From Hofstenia miamia (lineage: Eukaryota > Xenacoelomorpha > Acoela > Hofsteniidae), in assembly GCA_900660155.1 (NCBI GenBank), contig CABFPE010000039.1:2062973-2126972 (forward strand): a stretch of DNA of 64,000 nt, written 5' to 3'. Shown piece by piece: positions 39,101 through 52,500 of this stretch (its first letter is position 1; each line of letters begins with the position of its first letter). The position numbers were made by a program, and so were the translations under genes. The notes beneath the pieces are model-generated. The model had not been told where the DNA came from. It saw only the letters and a list, made by a program, of their open reading frames with translations, and ran no database searches.

Positions 39101-42100
39101 GCAATAGATTGACAATTTAAAATTTTTAAATTTTGCATTAGTATTATATACTCTTTTCAAACTATTTAAGATTTTCAATTTCATTGTGTAAATCTCATTG
39201 GAAGTGTCCAAAATATCCCGTCGAACAAATTTAAAAATTGTTGAACATTCTTTAGGCTTAAAGCTGGATATTATTTCAGTAAGCATATTTAAATATGGCA
39301 AATGCATAACTATGCAAAGTAATTCACAATTGAATAATGTGTTATAGCTGAATGTATTGGGAAGATTTCCATAAATGCTACTCTTAAATAACTACAATAT
39401 TTCACAGGTTGATAAAAACTATTTTATAAAACGCTTACAAAATTGTGATGCATAATGACTTATAAAAATTAAACACGCTTTCAATTCATTACCTTTAACG
39501 ATGTTTTGATAAGTTCAAATATGAAAATTAAACAATAGGCTTATCACCTGCGCACAGGTACAAAGGTAACAAAGATATTACAGACAATGCCTTCCCATTC
39601 AAACGAAGGCTAGTCATTAATTACACTTCAATTCTAAATTTGCTAATTATGAAATAAAGCAGACAGTTAATAAAATGATAAATAGTGATTCTGCGAATAT
39701 TTAAAAAATTCGAATTGCAAACTACCAATAGACGCCTATTTTTGAAAAATTATGATGTAAAAATTCGCTAAAGCAATCTGCAAAACCCTACTAAAAATAT
39801 TTCTCAATGTCTGACATACTGAAATTCACAAAAATCCATGATTACCATACATAAATTACAAAAAAATGTTAGCGGAATACTAAAATAATTCTTCAGAAAT
39901 TTCTATTTTACATTTTCATGCCCTCGTCTATGACGGGGAGACGCAGTTTTAAAACGTTGGTAAACAAATAATATAACGTATATTTACAGATGAGAGTTAC
40001 CATCTAACTAGTACAAAACGTTGATATATTTTTTGTTTGCTACATTTTTAGTTGCATAGCGTTCATAACATAATAAATTGCTTTGAAATTTAATTTGCCT
40101 TTTGAAAATACTCTAAGATTGCAAAACTCATAAAAAGTAATTACGCAGCACTGCAGTTATATATTTGAAAGATGCTGCAATCAAGGGAGTTCACAGATGT
40201 CAATTAGTTGACTATTTGTTAATTAATTATTCTTGTAGATGCAGTTGCTAACATACCTAGCATCAAACAACAAGTAATATCATAGACGTACATTCGAGGA
40301 CATATCTTATTAATCAAGTTATTGAAGCCAAAACTCGAATTTTCTCAAACACAAGTTATGAATACAATCGAACCTGGATATAGTGAACTTCCGGTATTGG
40401 CTAAATATTCTTATGCTCTCAAAGTACGCTAAACGGTAATCGCTGTTAGGTAATTAAGTAACACCACCTCTATATTTCCAATGTAAGCAATAAATTTGCT
40501 AAAAAGTTACAATTAATCTACATACTAAATATGAAATATATAATAAAAAATGTGTGTGTGTCTATGTATGTGGTGAGCTCAGTGTAAAAAATCAGTAAAT
40601 GTCTTTAGCATGTTTGTGTCTCCGATTGTATATTGTCGATGTAAAAGTGCACATTTTAATTTTTTTCTAAATTTTTTGTAATTTTTTTCTCTTCTACTCT
40701 CATTATCTAAATCATTCCAAATATTAGAGGCTGCTCGATGAAAACTAGGATATGAAATACTGCTACAAATAAACGTATGTGATCGAGGATTTACTTTTAA
40801 GTAATTATCAAGAAAAGAAATTGATTGTCGGCCATATTTATACTTAAATAAAATTGAAGCTGCATGGAATTGTACTTGATATAGCGGGGATAATCTATTA
40901 TACTTTCGTCTGTATTCACTAACATGATCATGCTTACGTGCAAAATTTAATGTTTTTAATGACCAATTAAAAGTTTTTGATAATAAATAACGGCTTTTTG
41001 TATTAAAATTTATAAATAAAAATGAACAATAATGTAACTGCGATAAACAAAAGGCATGTAATAATTGAACGTGATAATCTGGNATAATGGCAGCACAGGA
41101 GCAAGCAATAAGAACAAACTGGGTGAAGAAGCATATAGACAGAAGAGTAGAAGTAAGTGATAAGTGCAGGCTATGTAAGAAAGAGGCGGAGACAGTAGAT
41201 CATCTGATAGCAGGGTGTGAGAAGTTGGCACAGAATGAGTATAAGTTCCGGCATGACAAGGTGGGAAGAATGGTACACTGGAGTTTGAGCAGGCAGCATG
41301 GGTTAGAAGCAGGAGACAAGTGGTATGACCACAAGAAACAGGGCGTCATAGAAAATGAGAAGGTTAAGATACTGTGGGATTTCAGCATACAGACAAGCAA
41401 AGTGATAGAAGCACGGAGGCCCAATTAAAAGTTTTTGAATTAAAATTTATAAATAAAAATGAACAATAATGTAATTGTGATAAACAAAAGGCATGTAATA
41501 AGTGAACGTGATAATCTGGCCCAAAATTTCTTAGATGGTATAAGTATCTAACGCCAGAAGCCATTTTTTGTAACTTTTTTAGGAGAAATTTATCGAATTT
41601 TAAATCTTTGTCAATATCAACACCTAAATATGTAACATGATCAGATTGTTTTATTGGAACACTGTTAACAATTAATTCGATCTTATTTGTTATTTCTTTT
41701 ACAGAATTAGGGGAAAATATAATGAATTGCGTTTTTTCAATATTAATTTTTAATTGATTGGATGAGAAATACCTAGAAAGATTTTCAATATCACTTTGTA
41801 AATTTTTTGTAGCCCTAAATGCATCATTATCTGTATTTATGAGGCAAGTATCATCAGCAAATTGATATATTTCACTATGTTTTACATGTTTAATTATGTC
41901 ATTTACATATATTGCAAATAAAATTGGCCCTAGTACTGTGCCTTGAGGCACTCCTCGATCGTTTTTAATATAATCAGATTTCATATTATTCATTAAAACA
42001 CGCTGTTTTCTATTTTCTAAAAAATTTAATTTAATTTTGTTGAAATCCGTAATTTTTAAGTTTAATCGCCAAAATTTCAAAGTTCATTGAATTAAAAGCT

Positions 42101-45100
42101 TTGCTTAAGTCTACAAGTGCTATGCAACTGGATTTATTTTGAGAATTATTTGAGGACATTTTTTCAGTAACTTAAAAAAATAATTCTATCACTTGTACTA
42201 TGTTTAGCGCCGAAACCATATTGTTTAAATAAGATATTCTCAGATGCAAGGTATTGGTTGATTTGAATGTGCAATAATTTTTCGAATAATTTACTAAAAG
42301 GGTGTGTTATTGAGATTTGATCTGAGTTTAATATTCCACCAAGTACATGAAGAATTGTTCTTCATTTACCTGAGATTGCGATGCCTTCCTTAAACTAGAG
42401 TTCATACAGAGTTGTTATAATAGACATCAATTTAACCAACTTAAATTGCTTAAAAACTTCAATGCACAACACCAATATTTTTACATAGTATATTTGGTAA
42501 AGTACACATCTGGATGTAATATAAACCTCTATATATCACAAATTTTGGAGCCACCCGACCAGGTACGTTCGTTATATACAGATTCGACTGTATCACAATC
42601 AATAAATAAATAGGCAGAGGAAGTGAACCTCTGGTACAAAACTAAAATTTCATAAACATCAACACTTCAATATATTTGGAAACATGTATTTTATAGTTGC
42701 CAAAATGAATTCTAGTTGTTTATATGAAAGGTATTTCCTTTTAAATTCTTACATTACTATTCTAATTCGCAATTAGTTTATAAAAACATAGGCAAGCATC
42801 AAAGCTTTTGAAGTTAAAGGTGACCTAGCTGATAAAATTCACAACGTGGATAAACTTTAGCAAAGGCTTACAGATTGATCAGACCAGGGATTGTCATCGG
42901 ATTCAGATGTGTTGAAGCTGGCAGAACGATGATGTCTACGGGGTAGGCACTTTGCAGATAATCCTCCATTCGCAATTCCAGAATTATCTAGAGAATGTTG
43001 ACTGCTGTTTGGGGATAAACTACGAGTTGATGATTGACTAAATAATTGTAAAATTACTCGGTTGAAAAACTTCACTTGTGAGTTACAAATGATCATATAT
43101 AAATAATTTATCAAAGTCCATCATGCCAACAGGCATACTTGGTATTAGAATTCTGCATGATAACACTGTGAGTACACCTATTTCTCACTTAAATTTTAAA
43201 ACCTTTTTTGAATTCTGCGTAAAAAGTTACCCCAGATAGCGAATTTTTATGTAATTCTGACGACGCATTAAAAAGGTATGCAATTTTTATATTTTTCATT
43301 ATGATTCATATTAATGGTAATTTAGAAAATTATAATTTTAAGGTTATCGTGATTGAATTGTCAAAAAACTATTTTTAGCTCCACTTGAAAATATACAAAT
43401 TAACATTTTTCTAAATGAAAAAAAAAGAAAAATCTAATTGAAGACCTTGACCACACATAATATGCGTCAATGTCACCAGACATGGGTGACTCAGCTATTG
43501 TCAAAAATTGTTTATTTAGAGTATCGATTAGATTTGCACTTTACCATTTCACTGTTTGGTAAAAAAAAGCTCATTGATATAATTTCTTACTCCAGTCACG
43601 AGTGGGTTTATGTCAAAGCAAAAACATAAAATTGATCCAGATGAATTCTGTTATGTTTGTGTCCACTTCGTTGGGAGAGGCAAACGTTTTACGGCCACTC
43701 TGAGAGATGCTTATCGGAAATATTTCAAAAGTAATTCTTCAGATGTTGATTATGACTATGCACCGTATTATCTTTGCTCTTCATTTGCTCAAAATCTATA
43801 TAATTTCAACAAGGACCATTCCTTTAAAATGCCATTTCAATCACCAGCAATTTAGACAGAGCATTTGAGTCATGCTGACAATGAGTGCTATTTCTGTACT
43901 GTCAAAAGGCCAAATCTAAATGCAACAGCTGAATGTGTCAATTGCAAACTTCCTTATCAAGATGCTACTGATCTAGCCCTTTGCAATGGTCCTTTGAAGT
44001 CAAGCTCTGATTCCAGTACCCGCTAAACAGAGGACAATTATTCGTGTGAAACAACAAAAGTAAATGATAATGTTGTTTAGTCTAAGGATTTATTTGCTGA
44101 TTTCTGTCGAGAGCTAAAGCTAAGCATACGCAAATTTATGAAATGTCTTTCGATGCTCAAAGTCGATCCAGTTATGCAAGAGAGAATGAATTCCATTTCA
44201 GTGTGAAGCATTAAACTACGGAGTCATTCTCTACAGTAATATTTTACTAAATCTGGCCCATACTCCTTCTGCCATGATATTGATGGGCTGTTTGTTCATT
44301 TGAATGTAGTTTACAACAAGAACGATTGGTGCCTTTTTTTAACTCATCGACTAGAAGTTTAAAAGCCGCCGTGATGTGCCAAAATAACATCTTGCCGACC
44401 TTCCCAATTGCCTATGCACAAGTGAAGGAAGACAGAGAGTCAATCAGACTTTGATCCTAATTATGATTATGTTTGGCCTTTACAAGAGGAATTTTACTTT
44501 GATCCAATTGTTCCTATATCAAAGATGATAATACCATTTTTGCATGTAAAACATTGGCCTTTTTCAACAATTTGTCAAGGCATTGACTAAGGACTCTTCA
44601 GTGTTAGTTCATTTGGCTAAAACGTTTTAAAAGTCATTTGAAAAGGTCAGCAATGGCGTCTTTAATGAACCAGAAATTCGGTCTTTTGAAAAGGACACAA
44701 TATTTTGTTCTTTTTTAAATTCTGATCAGCAGTGTGCATGGAATGCTTTTCTGACTCCTTGTTATTGTGTCCTGGGCAAAAAGATAAGAGATGATTGGCA
44801 ATTGCTTACTGAGAATTTTGCAAAATCTGGGTTTAAGAAAGATGACAAGCAAAATGCATTTTATCCTTAAGCACAAAAATAAATATCAGTTATTCCTTTC
44901 AGTGTTCTCTGATGAAAATGGTGAACGTCTTCATAAAGATTTGGAGAGCATTGAACACCGTTGAACCTCGTGTTTCCCACCATCGTGACTGGAAGAGATA
45001 TGTTTTTTGTTGTTCCAATTCTTACTGTTTTGCAATATATTTAGGCTTAAAATACTGAGTAAAGGACCATTCCTTTAAAATGCCATTTCAATCACCAGCA

Positions 45101-46534
45101 ATTTAGACAGAGCATTTGAGTCATGCTGACAATGAGTGCTATTTCTGTACTGTCAAAAGGCCAAATCTAAATGCAACAGCTGAATGTGTCAATTGCAAAC
45201 TTCCTTATCAAGATGCTACTGATCTAGCCCTTTGCAATGGTCCTTTGAAGTCAAGCTCTGATTCCAGTACCCGCTAAACAGAGGACAATTATTCGTGTGA
45301 AACAACAAAAGTAAATGATAATGTTGTTTAGTCTAAGGATTTATTTGCTGATTTCTGTCGAGAGCTAAAGCTAAGCATACGCAAATTTATGAAATGTCTT
45401 TCGATGCTCAAAGTCGATCCAGTTATGCAAGAGAGAATGAATTCCATTTCAGTGTGAAGCATTAAACTACGGAGTCATTCTCTACAGTAATATTTTACTA
45501 AATCTGGCCCATACTCCTTCTGCCATGATATTGATGGACTGTTTGTTCATTTGAATGTAGTTTACAACAAGAACGATTGGTGCCTTTTTATTGACTCATC
45601 GACTACAAGTTCAAAAGCCGCCGTGATGTGCCAAAATAACATCTTGCCGACCTTCCCAATTGCCTATGCACAAGTGAAGGAAGACAGAGAGTCAATCAGA
45701 CTTTGATCCTAATTATGATTATGTTTGGCCTTTACAAGAGGAATTTTACTTTGATCCAATTGTTCCTATATCAAAGATGATAATACCATTTTTGCATGTA
45801 AAACATTGGCCTTTTTCAACAATTTGTCAAGGCATTGACTAAGNAACTATAAACTTAAGGATATTGTTCAGCTCTATCTCTATTCCAATTAGTTGAAAAA
45901 GTCGGCAAAAACTTTGAGGAAGAAGCCTTTGTTCATTAGCGAATTGAGTTTAATTTTGAGTAAAGCGTACATAAAACGGGATAAATGTAAATAAGAAAAA
46001 TGCGCTCGTTTTTGATAAATTTCATTGTTTGAAACAAGTGTTTACGCATTTATTATTCATCAATGAAATTCATTCTCATTCCAGTTTATTCACTCATTCT
46101 CAACAACAATATATTGTCACGGTGACAAACCATTATGCCAGCTCCAACCTTGAAGTAGTGAAATAGCATTTTCAAACTTAGTTAAAACAGTTTTAAAGAT
46201 AATCTCACGATAATTATACTATGAATTGATTTGTGATTAGCTATGCTGGCATTTATATCGCCACTTACTTGAAAAAATCCCGAACAACCACCTACTTAAT
46301 GGCTTCTTAAAATACATTTCACGGACATGTAATTTTCATGACAAACGTTGACATCACTGGAAACCTTGACATCACTGCATACATTAATTTCACTGGATTA
46401 AATTTTGGACAGATTTAATTACATACAGGAATACTAAAACAACAAAAATGGTTTTACTTCATAACGGTTTTTAGAGTAGCAACGAGGAAGTAAGCATTCA
46501 TATGCACACACACACATATATATAAATATTAACA

Positions 46535-46570
<36 letters not shown>

Positions 46571-49500
46571 GCACATTTATCTAAAAATGAAAACAGTAGC
46601 TTCACAGTGAATTTGATTTCACAATAAATCCACCAAAGGAGGCCGTTACAATACGTATTACATATAAAAATTTTTTATTCTACACTTTTTACACAATCAA
46701 ATCAAATGAATGTGGAGATATTGCATAAATAAAAAACGTAAAACTAATGAATTAATCCGTTAACCTAAAGATAACTGAGGCAAAATGAATTTTTTTAAGA
46801 AATGAGTTTTATAAAAAGCGTAATCAATAAAGCAAGGAGATAATGTTTAGAAGCTAATTTATGCAAAGCGCACTATTAACAAAGCCAGCTAAACAAATAG
46901 TAGACGTGCAGATATTGAGAGGCATCAGCGATAAACAACGTAAAGAAATACGTAATTTGAATTATTATAAAGTGAAAAATGTGTATGAAGAATTTCCAGC
47001 AACAATTATTTTTACTGATAAGCAGTGCGGTTGCACATACCGGTAATTAATAATAAATGGAATTCATTTGAAACATATATAAAGTAAGAAGTATAAAAAA
47101 TGCACGATGGATCATGTTTACCAGAGTGTAAACAATTTTTTTTGCACAAATTGTTAATAGTTTTAAATACTAAATGCTGTTCATTTTCCATTTGTGACAA
47201 CCCATTTTCAATTACTCTTTTCCCGCGAATTATTAAATGAATATTCCCACTACATTAAATAGTAAGAAATTGAGAAAAAGCGAACAGATAGGTTTATTTG
47301 TACACGAATGAAAATGAAGCAGGTAAAATTAACCACACTATTCTAAGGCTTTAGTTGATAGAAAATATTACATTGGTGTAGATTTAAAAAGTGAAATACT
47401 AAGGTTATAACAAACAAATGAAAAAAAACTATTTATATTTAAATGACATGCTTTATGTTATGGGCATGTAAATGTAATTACCTTCTTCAACTTCTTATGC
47501 TTTCGCTCTTTTTGAATGTTTGGATGTCTATCTGGACTTTTATAAGATTATCAACAATTTCCAAATATTTTACTTTAACAATTGGAAAAGGCATTTAGTA
47601 CGTTATTTAATATAGTTGTCAGGAATGTTCGAACCTATATTAAGAACATTAAATGGAATTGACTTTATATCAATATGACTCTGAACCTTTTCAAATAATG
47701 TAAATAGATATCTCAAGCAATTTGATGAGGAAATTTGCTCAAAGCTTAACGGAAAAAACAAAAAAGCCCAAAAATTTGGAATTTGAATCTCACAAAGATC
47801 AGCAGAATCTTAAATTATTTTCATACTTGTTTAATTAATGTATGCTCCGAAAAAAACTAAAAGACTGTCTTATATAGCAAGCACTTAGAAAAAGCAATCC
47901 AGTACTACGGTAAACATTTTGAAAACTTCAATAAGCTATCACGGCGAGAACCTCTGCAAACGGAGGAAAACAAAAGAAACTATAAATAAAACGCATTTCT
48001 GAATTCTTCTTCAGACAAATGATGTCCTTGTTTTGCAGACATTCCTACATGAATATTAATCACGTCTGTCATGCAGGATGTATGCGCAAATGAATTTTAA
48101 TAATTTAAAAACATTCTTGTCAGCAAATTCAACCGCAACTTTTAAGCTTAATGTACATTTTACACTTCCAAATCCCTATAACTCAAAGAGCTTTCATTCC
48201 TGGTAAGTGAGGCAACCAAAAAGTAGACTATAAAATCTTAAGATGTAAACTAATGATTTGAAATAAGTGTATTTAAGTAGCAAAATACCTAAGCTTTCTT
48301 ATACAAGTGTAAAACAAAACCGATTGTAATAAGGAACAACAAATATTTTTCTATTCTCAGGACGAAATAACGAAACTCTGAACAACTGCTTATATATGCT
48401 CTGAGAAAACTCTTCCTGAACATATCTAGAATAACATTAAAACCATTTTTTATCTAAATGAAAACCATTTTGAATTCCAGACATTTTAAACATGACTGAT
48501 AAATGTTGAAGNNNNNNNNNNNNNNNNNTGTAATAAGGAACAACAAATATTTTTTCTATTCTCAGGACGAAATAACGAAACTCTGAACAACTGCTTATAT
48601 ATGCTCTGGGAAAACTCTTACTGAACATATCTAGAATAACATTAAAACCATTTTTTATCTAAATGAAAACCATTTTGAATTCCAGACATTTTAAACATGA
48701 CTGATAAATGTTGAAGATAATTTCCAAATATTAAATAGCCGCAACTAACTTGCTTTAAATGTGACTTATTGTAGTACAATAAACCAAACAATGATTGAAA
48801 TTGAATGTCTTATGAATATGTTTATGGCATGTTTCTCAATGTTGAAATTTATTGGAATTGACAAGTGTTTGAATCGAACATATTAAACGGAAGCGTTTTA
48901 TTAAATGGCAGAGATTCATTGAGGAATGAAAGAAATCACACAACTTTAAATGCAATTAATTCTAAGTCAATTTCCAAGAAATCTAATAACTAGGAAATTG
49001 GAAAGCATGATTCTTGCACTTGCATAAAGACAGCAATGTAAATTATTGGTGCTCGGAATAACATAGAAATGCTATATACTATACGTAAAAGAGTAGAAAA
49101 ACCAACCGATTGATTTCGAGTGATGTATATTCAATTTCAGCATTAGTTCGCTGTAGGCTTTTTCGTTGCGATGAACTTGGCTTAAGCACTTCAGATTTCA
49201 GAGGCAATGTTTTTCTAAACACTACTTTGTTATAAAGTAAAGTAAACCAATTGGAAAATTTCATCAAGACACAATCATTTAAATCTCTAGTTACCTTCAA
49301 ATCGACAATTTCATTAAAAAAGAACAAGTTAAAGTACAAAACGGAATCCATACGCCAACAAACAAGGTCTTTACAAAACTGTATATATGCGAAAGATATA
49401 CATTCCTCCAAAATTATTGATTTGCTTACAATATACTTAATATTCCTACACTGGAAAGCATAACTCAATAAAATTTTGGATGCTATAAAATATAGATATT

Positions 49501-52500
49501 CAGAGATTTTGAAAAAGAATGATACGCGATATCATAATTTGGCCAAAACTTTGTGCATGACACAAATGCATTTCTCTGACAATACTATTGTTACTAGTGC
49601 AGAATAAACAAATTCGAAAAAGGTTCTAAGTTCTGTTTGTGAAATGTTCAAACGCTTCATTAAACTTAACTATCTTCCCAATTGATTTATTATTTAATAA
49701 AGCCATAAAATCGCATATAATGTTGGTGATTTCCACTGAAGTATAACTAATTAACCATCTCATATAATTTTACTTTTCTGCAAAACAGAATGAGTGATAT
49801 TGAATTAAAAGTTCATTGTTTTGCTTCACACAAGATTTATGTGAAATTTGATAGAAATTATATGACCCATGAACCTCGAATATATAAGTTGATTGACAAT
49901 ATCCTGAATTGTGACAATTGCTAACCAAATGTTTGAGAAACTTATTTTTCAACTATTCTATACAAATTTATACTTCAGTCGATCTGTATGTGATGCGAAT
50001 AGTATACTGTAGAATTGAAGATTAGAAGAGATAGTTGAAAAGTTGAAAGGGAATATTAGCAAAGATTCTATAAACATCGAAGTGCCATCATATAACCATC
50101 AATTTTATATTTATTGTTTGTTTTTTGAAGCAATTTTATAGCTAAAGTTATGAAAGCGTAAACTTCAAACGATCACTAGAGGTGCTTTGGCGCAAAAAGA
50201 ACTTAACAAATTTCTGAAGCAATATCAATTAATTACAATTGCAATTTATGAATGCTGAAAATTTAAGTAATGATAGAAATATTTCTTAGCAAGCTGAGAA
50301 ATGAATCGTGAAACAGAGAATATCCCGCCTGCAAAGATATTTAAAAAGTAATAAAAACAAATAGAAATAGCTTCATTTAGCACATGTAATGGCATTTAAA
50401 AACGAAATAAATTACTAAATTGGAAAGTGTATGCCCTTTGCGATTCAACTCCAACACTAGCTCATAAATTTTCACATGAACGTCCATCGACATTATTTAA
50501 TTAATTCAGACATCGTAAGCAAATTTAAAGAAACCTAAAGTTCTAAGAAACGAGGTCAATCTTACTCTATAATTTAAAATTTATATCAGCAAAGTCAGTT
50601 AAGACCACACTGAATATCCCAAAATTTGTAATGATTAATAAAGTGTCCAGTATAGCACCCTGCTTCTAATAAATCACTAGCATAAGTCAATTAAAGGAAA
50701 ATATAGTGCCCACTGAAAGCGAAACCATCAGTGCACCAACATTTCAACCATACCTTCATGTCATTGAAACTCTTACAAATATCTTTGTTTAGATTTCATT
50801 ATAAATTCGTAGTTGAAGAAATAATCGCATTCTTCTAAATTTGATAATAATTCATCGATTTGAATATCAAGGTAATCCTAGTAGTAACATTAGCGCACTT
50901 CAACTATTATCAGTTTTTTTTACTAAATGACACATCTTAGTCTTTGAGAAAGTTTTTTAACAATTGCATTTTTAATGAAAAGCTCAATCAACTGCTATGG
51001 TGCAAAATTATTTCTCAGAAAAATACCTCAAATGTCTTATTAGATTTTCGCAATGGTTATGAAGATAACCTTCAAAGCTTTCTCACAAATTATTATAAAA
51101 CATTACATATAGATACATATCAATTTATGTCACTGATTAAAACGTAGCTACTTCTGGCCCACAATGTATATGACAACTATATTCGCAGATAAATACCAAG
51201 ACGCAACTAAAAGTCAGATAACGTTAACATAAGACACATTGATGGAAAATGAAATAATGGATGAATTGTAAATGACGACAAAAAAATTGAGTGTTCTGGT
51301 GCAAATTCATTTATAAATGCTGCAATTCGAATTGGTAAATATAGATGTTTTGATAAATGAAAAAATTACAAAAATGATTCGATAATTGACGACATCTATA
51401 CAAAATTAAAAATCAAGAAGGAAGGATTACTACAGATTCACACTATGATCATTTGGCAATCAACACAAAGACTCATGACCAAAACGCTCATCCAAATACA
51501 TAATATACACAGTTGTCTATAAGTGAAACAATGAAGAATTTATATGGGAATGGGCACTTCTGTAACACTAACTGGACTGGAGCAAATGATCAATTAGCCG
51601 ATTTCACTCAATCATTTATTAATTCCGCTTTTCTATTAGTGAACTGAAGAGCGGAATTAATAAAGGACTGAGTGAAATCGACCAAATGCTGTTGTTATTT
51701 TTTATTTGTTCTAGTCAAGTTAGTGTTATAGAAGTTCATGGAATAGGTAAAGGCTTGATTTCATATATTATCTAAACACCTGTCATTGTCTGTGACAACA
51801 CCAGCCTTTCATTTGATTATAATTATCAAGTGTGCCCCGAACTTCACTGCTTTAAGGGTGCTCTTAGGTTAACTTCCAAATTTTTTAGCTTCAACTTTCA
51901 AGAAAAACCAACCATTTTATGCACTTAGCAACACTTTCGAACAGCAAAAACGCCATTTGAAATTAACGTATGGAATTTCATTGTTGCCTGGGAGCCAAGT
52001 TCAGCATTTTTGGGATTTACACATTTTTCCAATAACCCTGGATCCATGCAGAAAACTTTATAGGGTTATTTTCTTTCCATTCCTTATACTTATATCTAGG
52101 AGCTCTACCACTTTCATAGCTTGATAACTTCATATTTTTAGAAGAATTTTTAGTATACCCAATTTTCTTGGGGTTTCAAAAATATTTTAATTGTTATTAC
52201 TCAAGTATTATCAAAGATATATAATTAAAACTGGCAGGGTTCCTAGATATAGATATGGCCAAAAGCATGGCAAATGTCATGTCATTTGATTGAAACTTTT
52301 TGAGATATCAGAAAAAATGCTTAATTTTTTACATTTCATACAATTCGCAAAATTCGGTGACCGCACCTTATAGTTTTTAGCTTTGAACCTTCAGTGTAAG
52401 ACTATCGGGTTGACTTCAATTTGGGGTAAATTTAATTGATTAAAGGGTCCTAATTAGGATTTTTACTATTCATGGTTCATGGTTCTGAAAATCATGAATT

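Larger units (their letters stand above)
40541..42420 (-). mobile_element. LINE (CR1/Jockey-like) nested in the inverted-repeat element
   Basis: The minus-strand RT reads FKQYGFGAKHSTSDRIIF (motif 2a, near 42.2 kb), RGVPQGTVLGPILFAIYVND, YQFADDTCLI, EKTQFIIFSPNS and VTYLGVDIDKDLKFDKFL. After the interruption at 41.08-41.42 kb it continues RQSISFLDNYLKVNPRSHTF and ASNIWNDLDNESRR near 40.7 kb. It is close in sequence to the copy at 16.7-17.85 kb. The start of the element is missing (5'-truncated) and the upstream frame has stops. A (GT)n run near 40552-40561 may mark the 3' tail. Confidence 0.85.
40365..42590. mobile_element. Tc/pogo-type terminal-inverted-repeat element split by a LINE
   Basis: The left end CAATCGAACCTGGATATAGT and the complement of the right end CAGTCGAATCTGTATATAAC pair over about 24 bp (both continue into GAAC), and each is bordered by TA (40363-40364, 42591-42592). 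A CAGTCGAA.CT...TATA..GAAC terminus and TA target sites fit pogo/Tigger-like members of the Tc1/mariner superfamily. The terminal pieces (about 40365-40540 and 42420-42590) are non-coding; the middle is LINE DNA. The original element was probably a short non-autonomous copy. Confidence 0.65.
32428..42871 (-). other. Slp intron upstream of C2A (10,444 bases)
   Basis: Donor CAATCT|GTAAGC and acceptor AAATTTTAG. From 32.4 to 40.3 kb it is AT-rich with small unassigned frames, one duplication across an N (34588-34776), the second copy of a dispersed repeat (36442-36547) and a GC-richer patch near 37200-37290. From 40.3 kb on it is mobile DNA. Confidence 0.7.

Noticed and set aside
49079-49468. 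129-codon minus-strand open frame in the 17-kb intron
   Set aside because: No recognisable motif, no splice context, and an overlapping frame on the other strand; probably chance.
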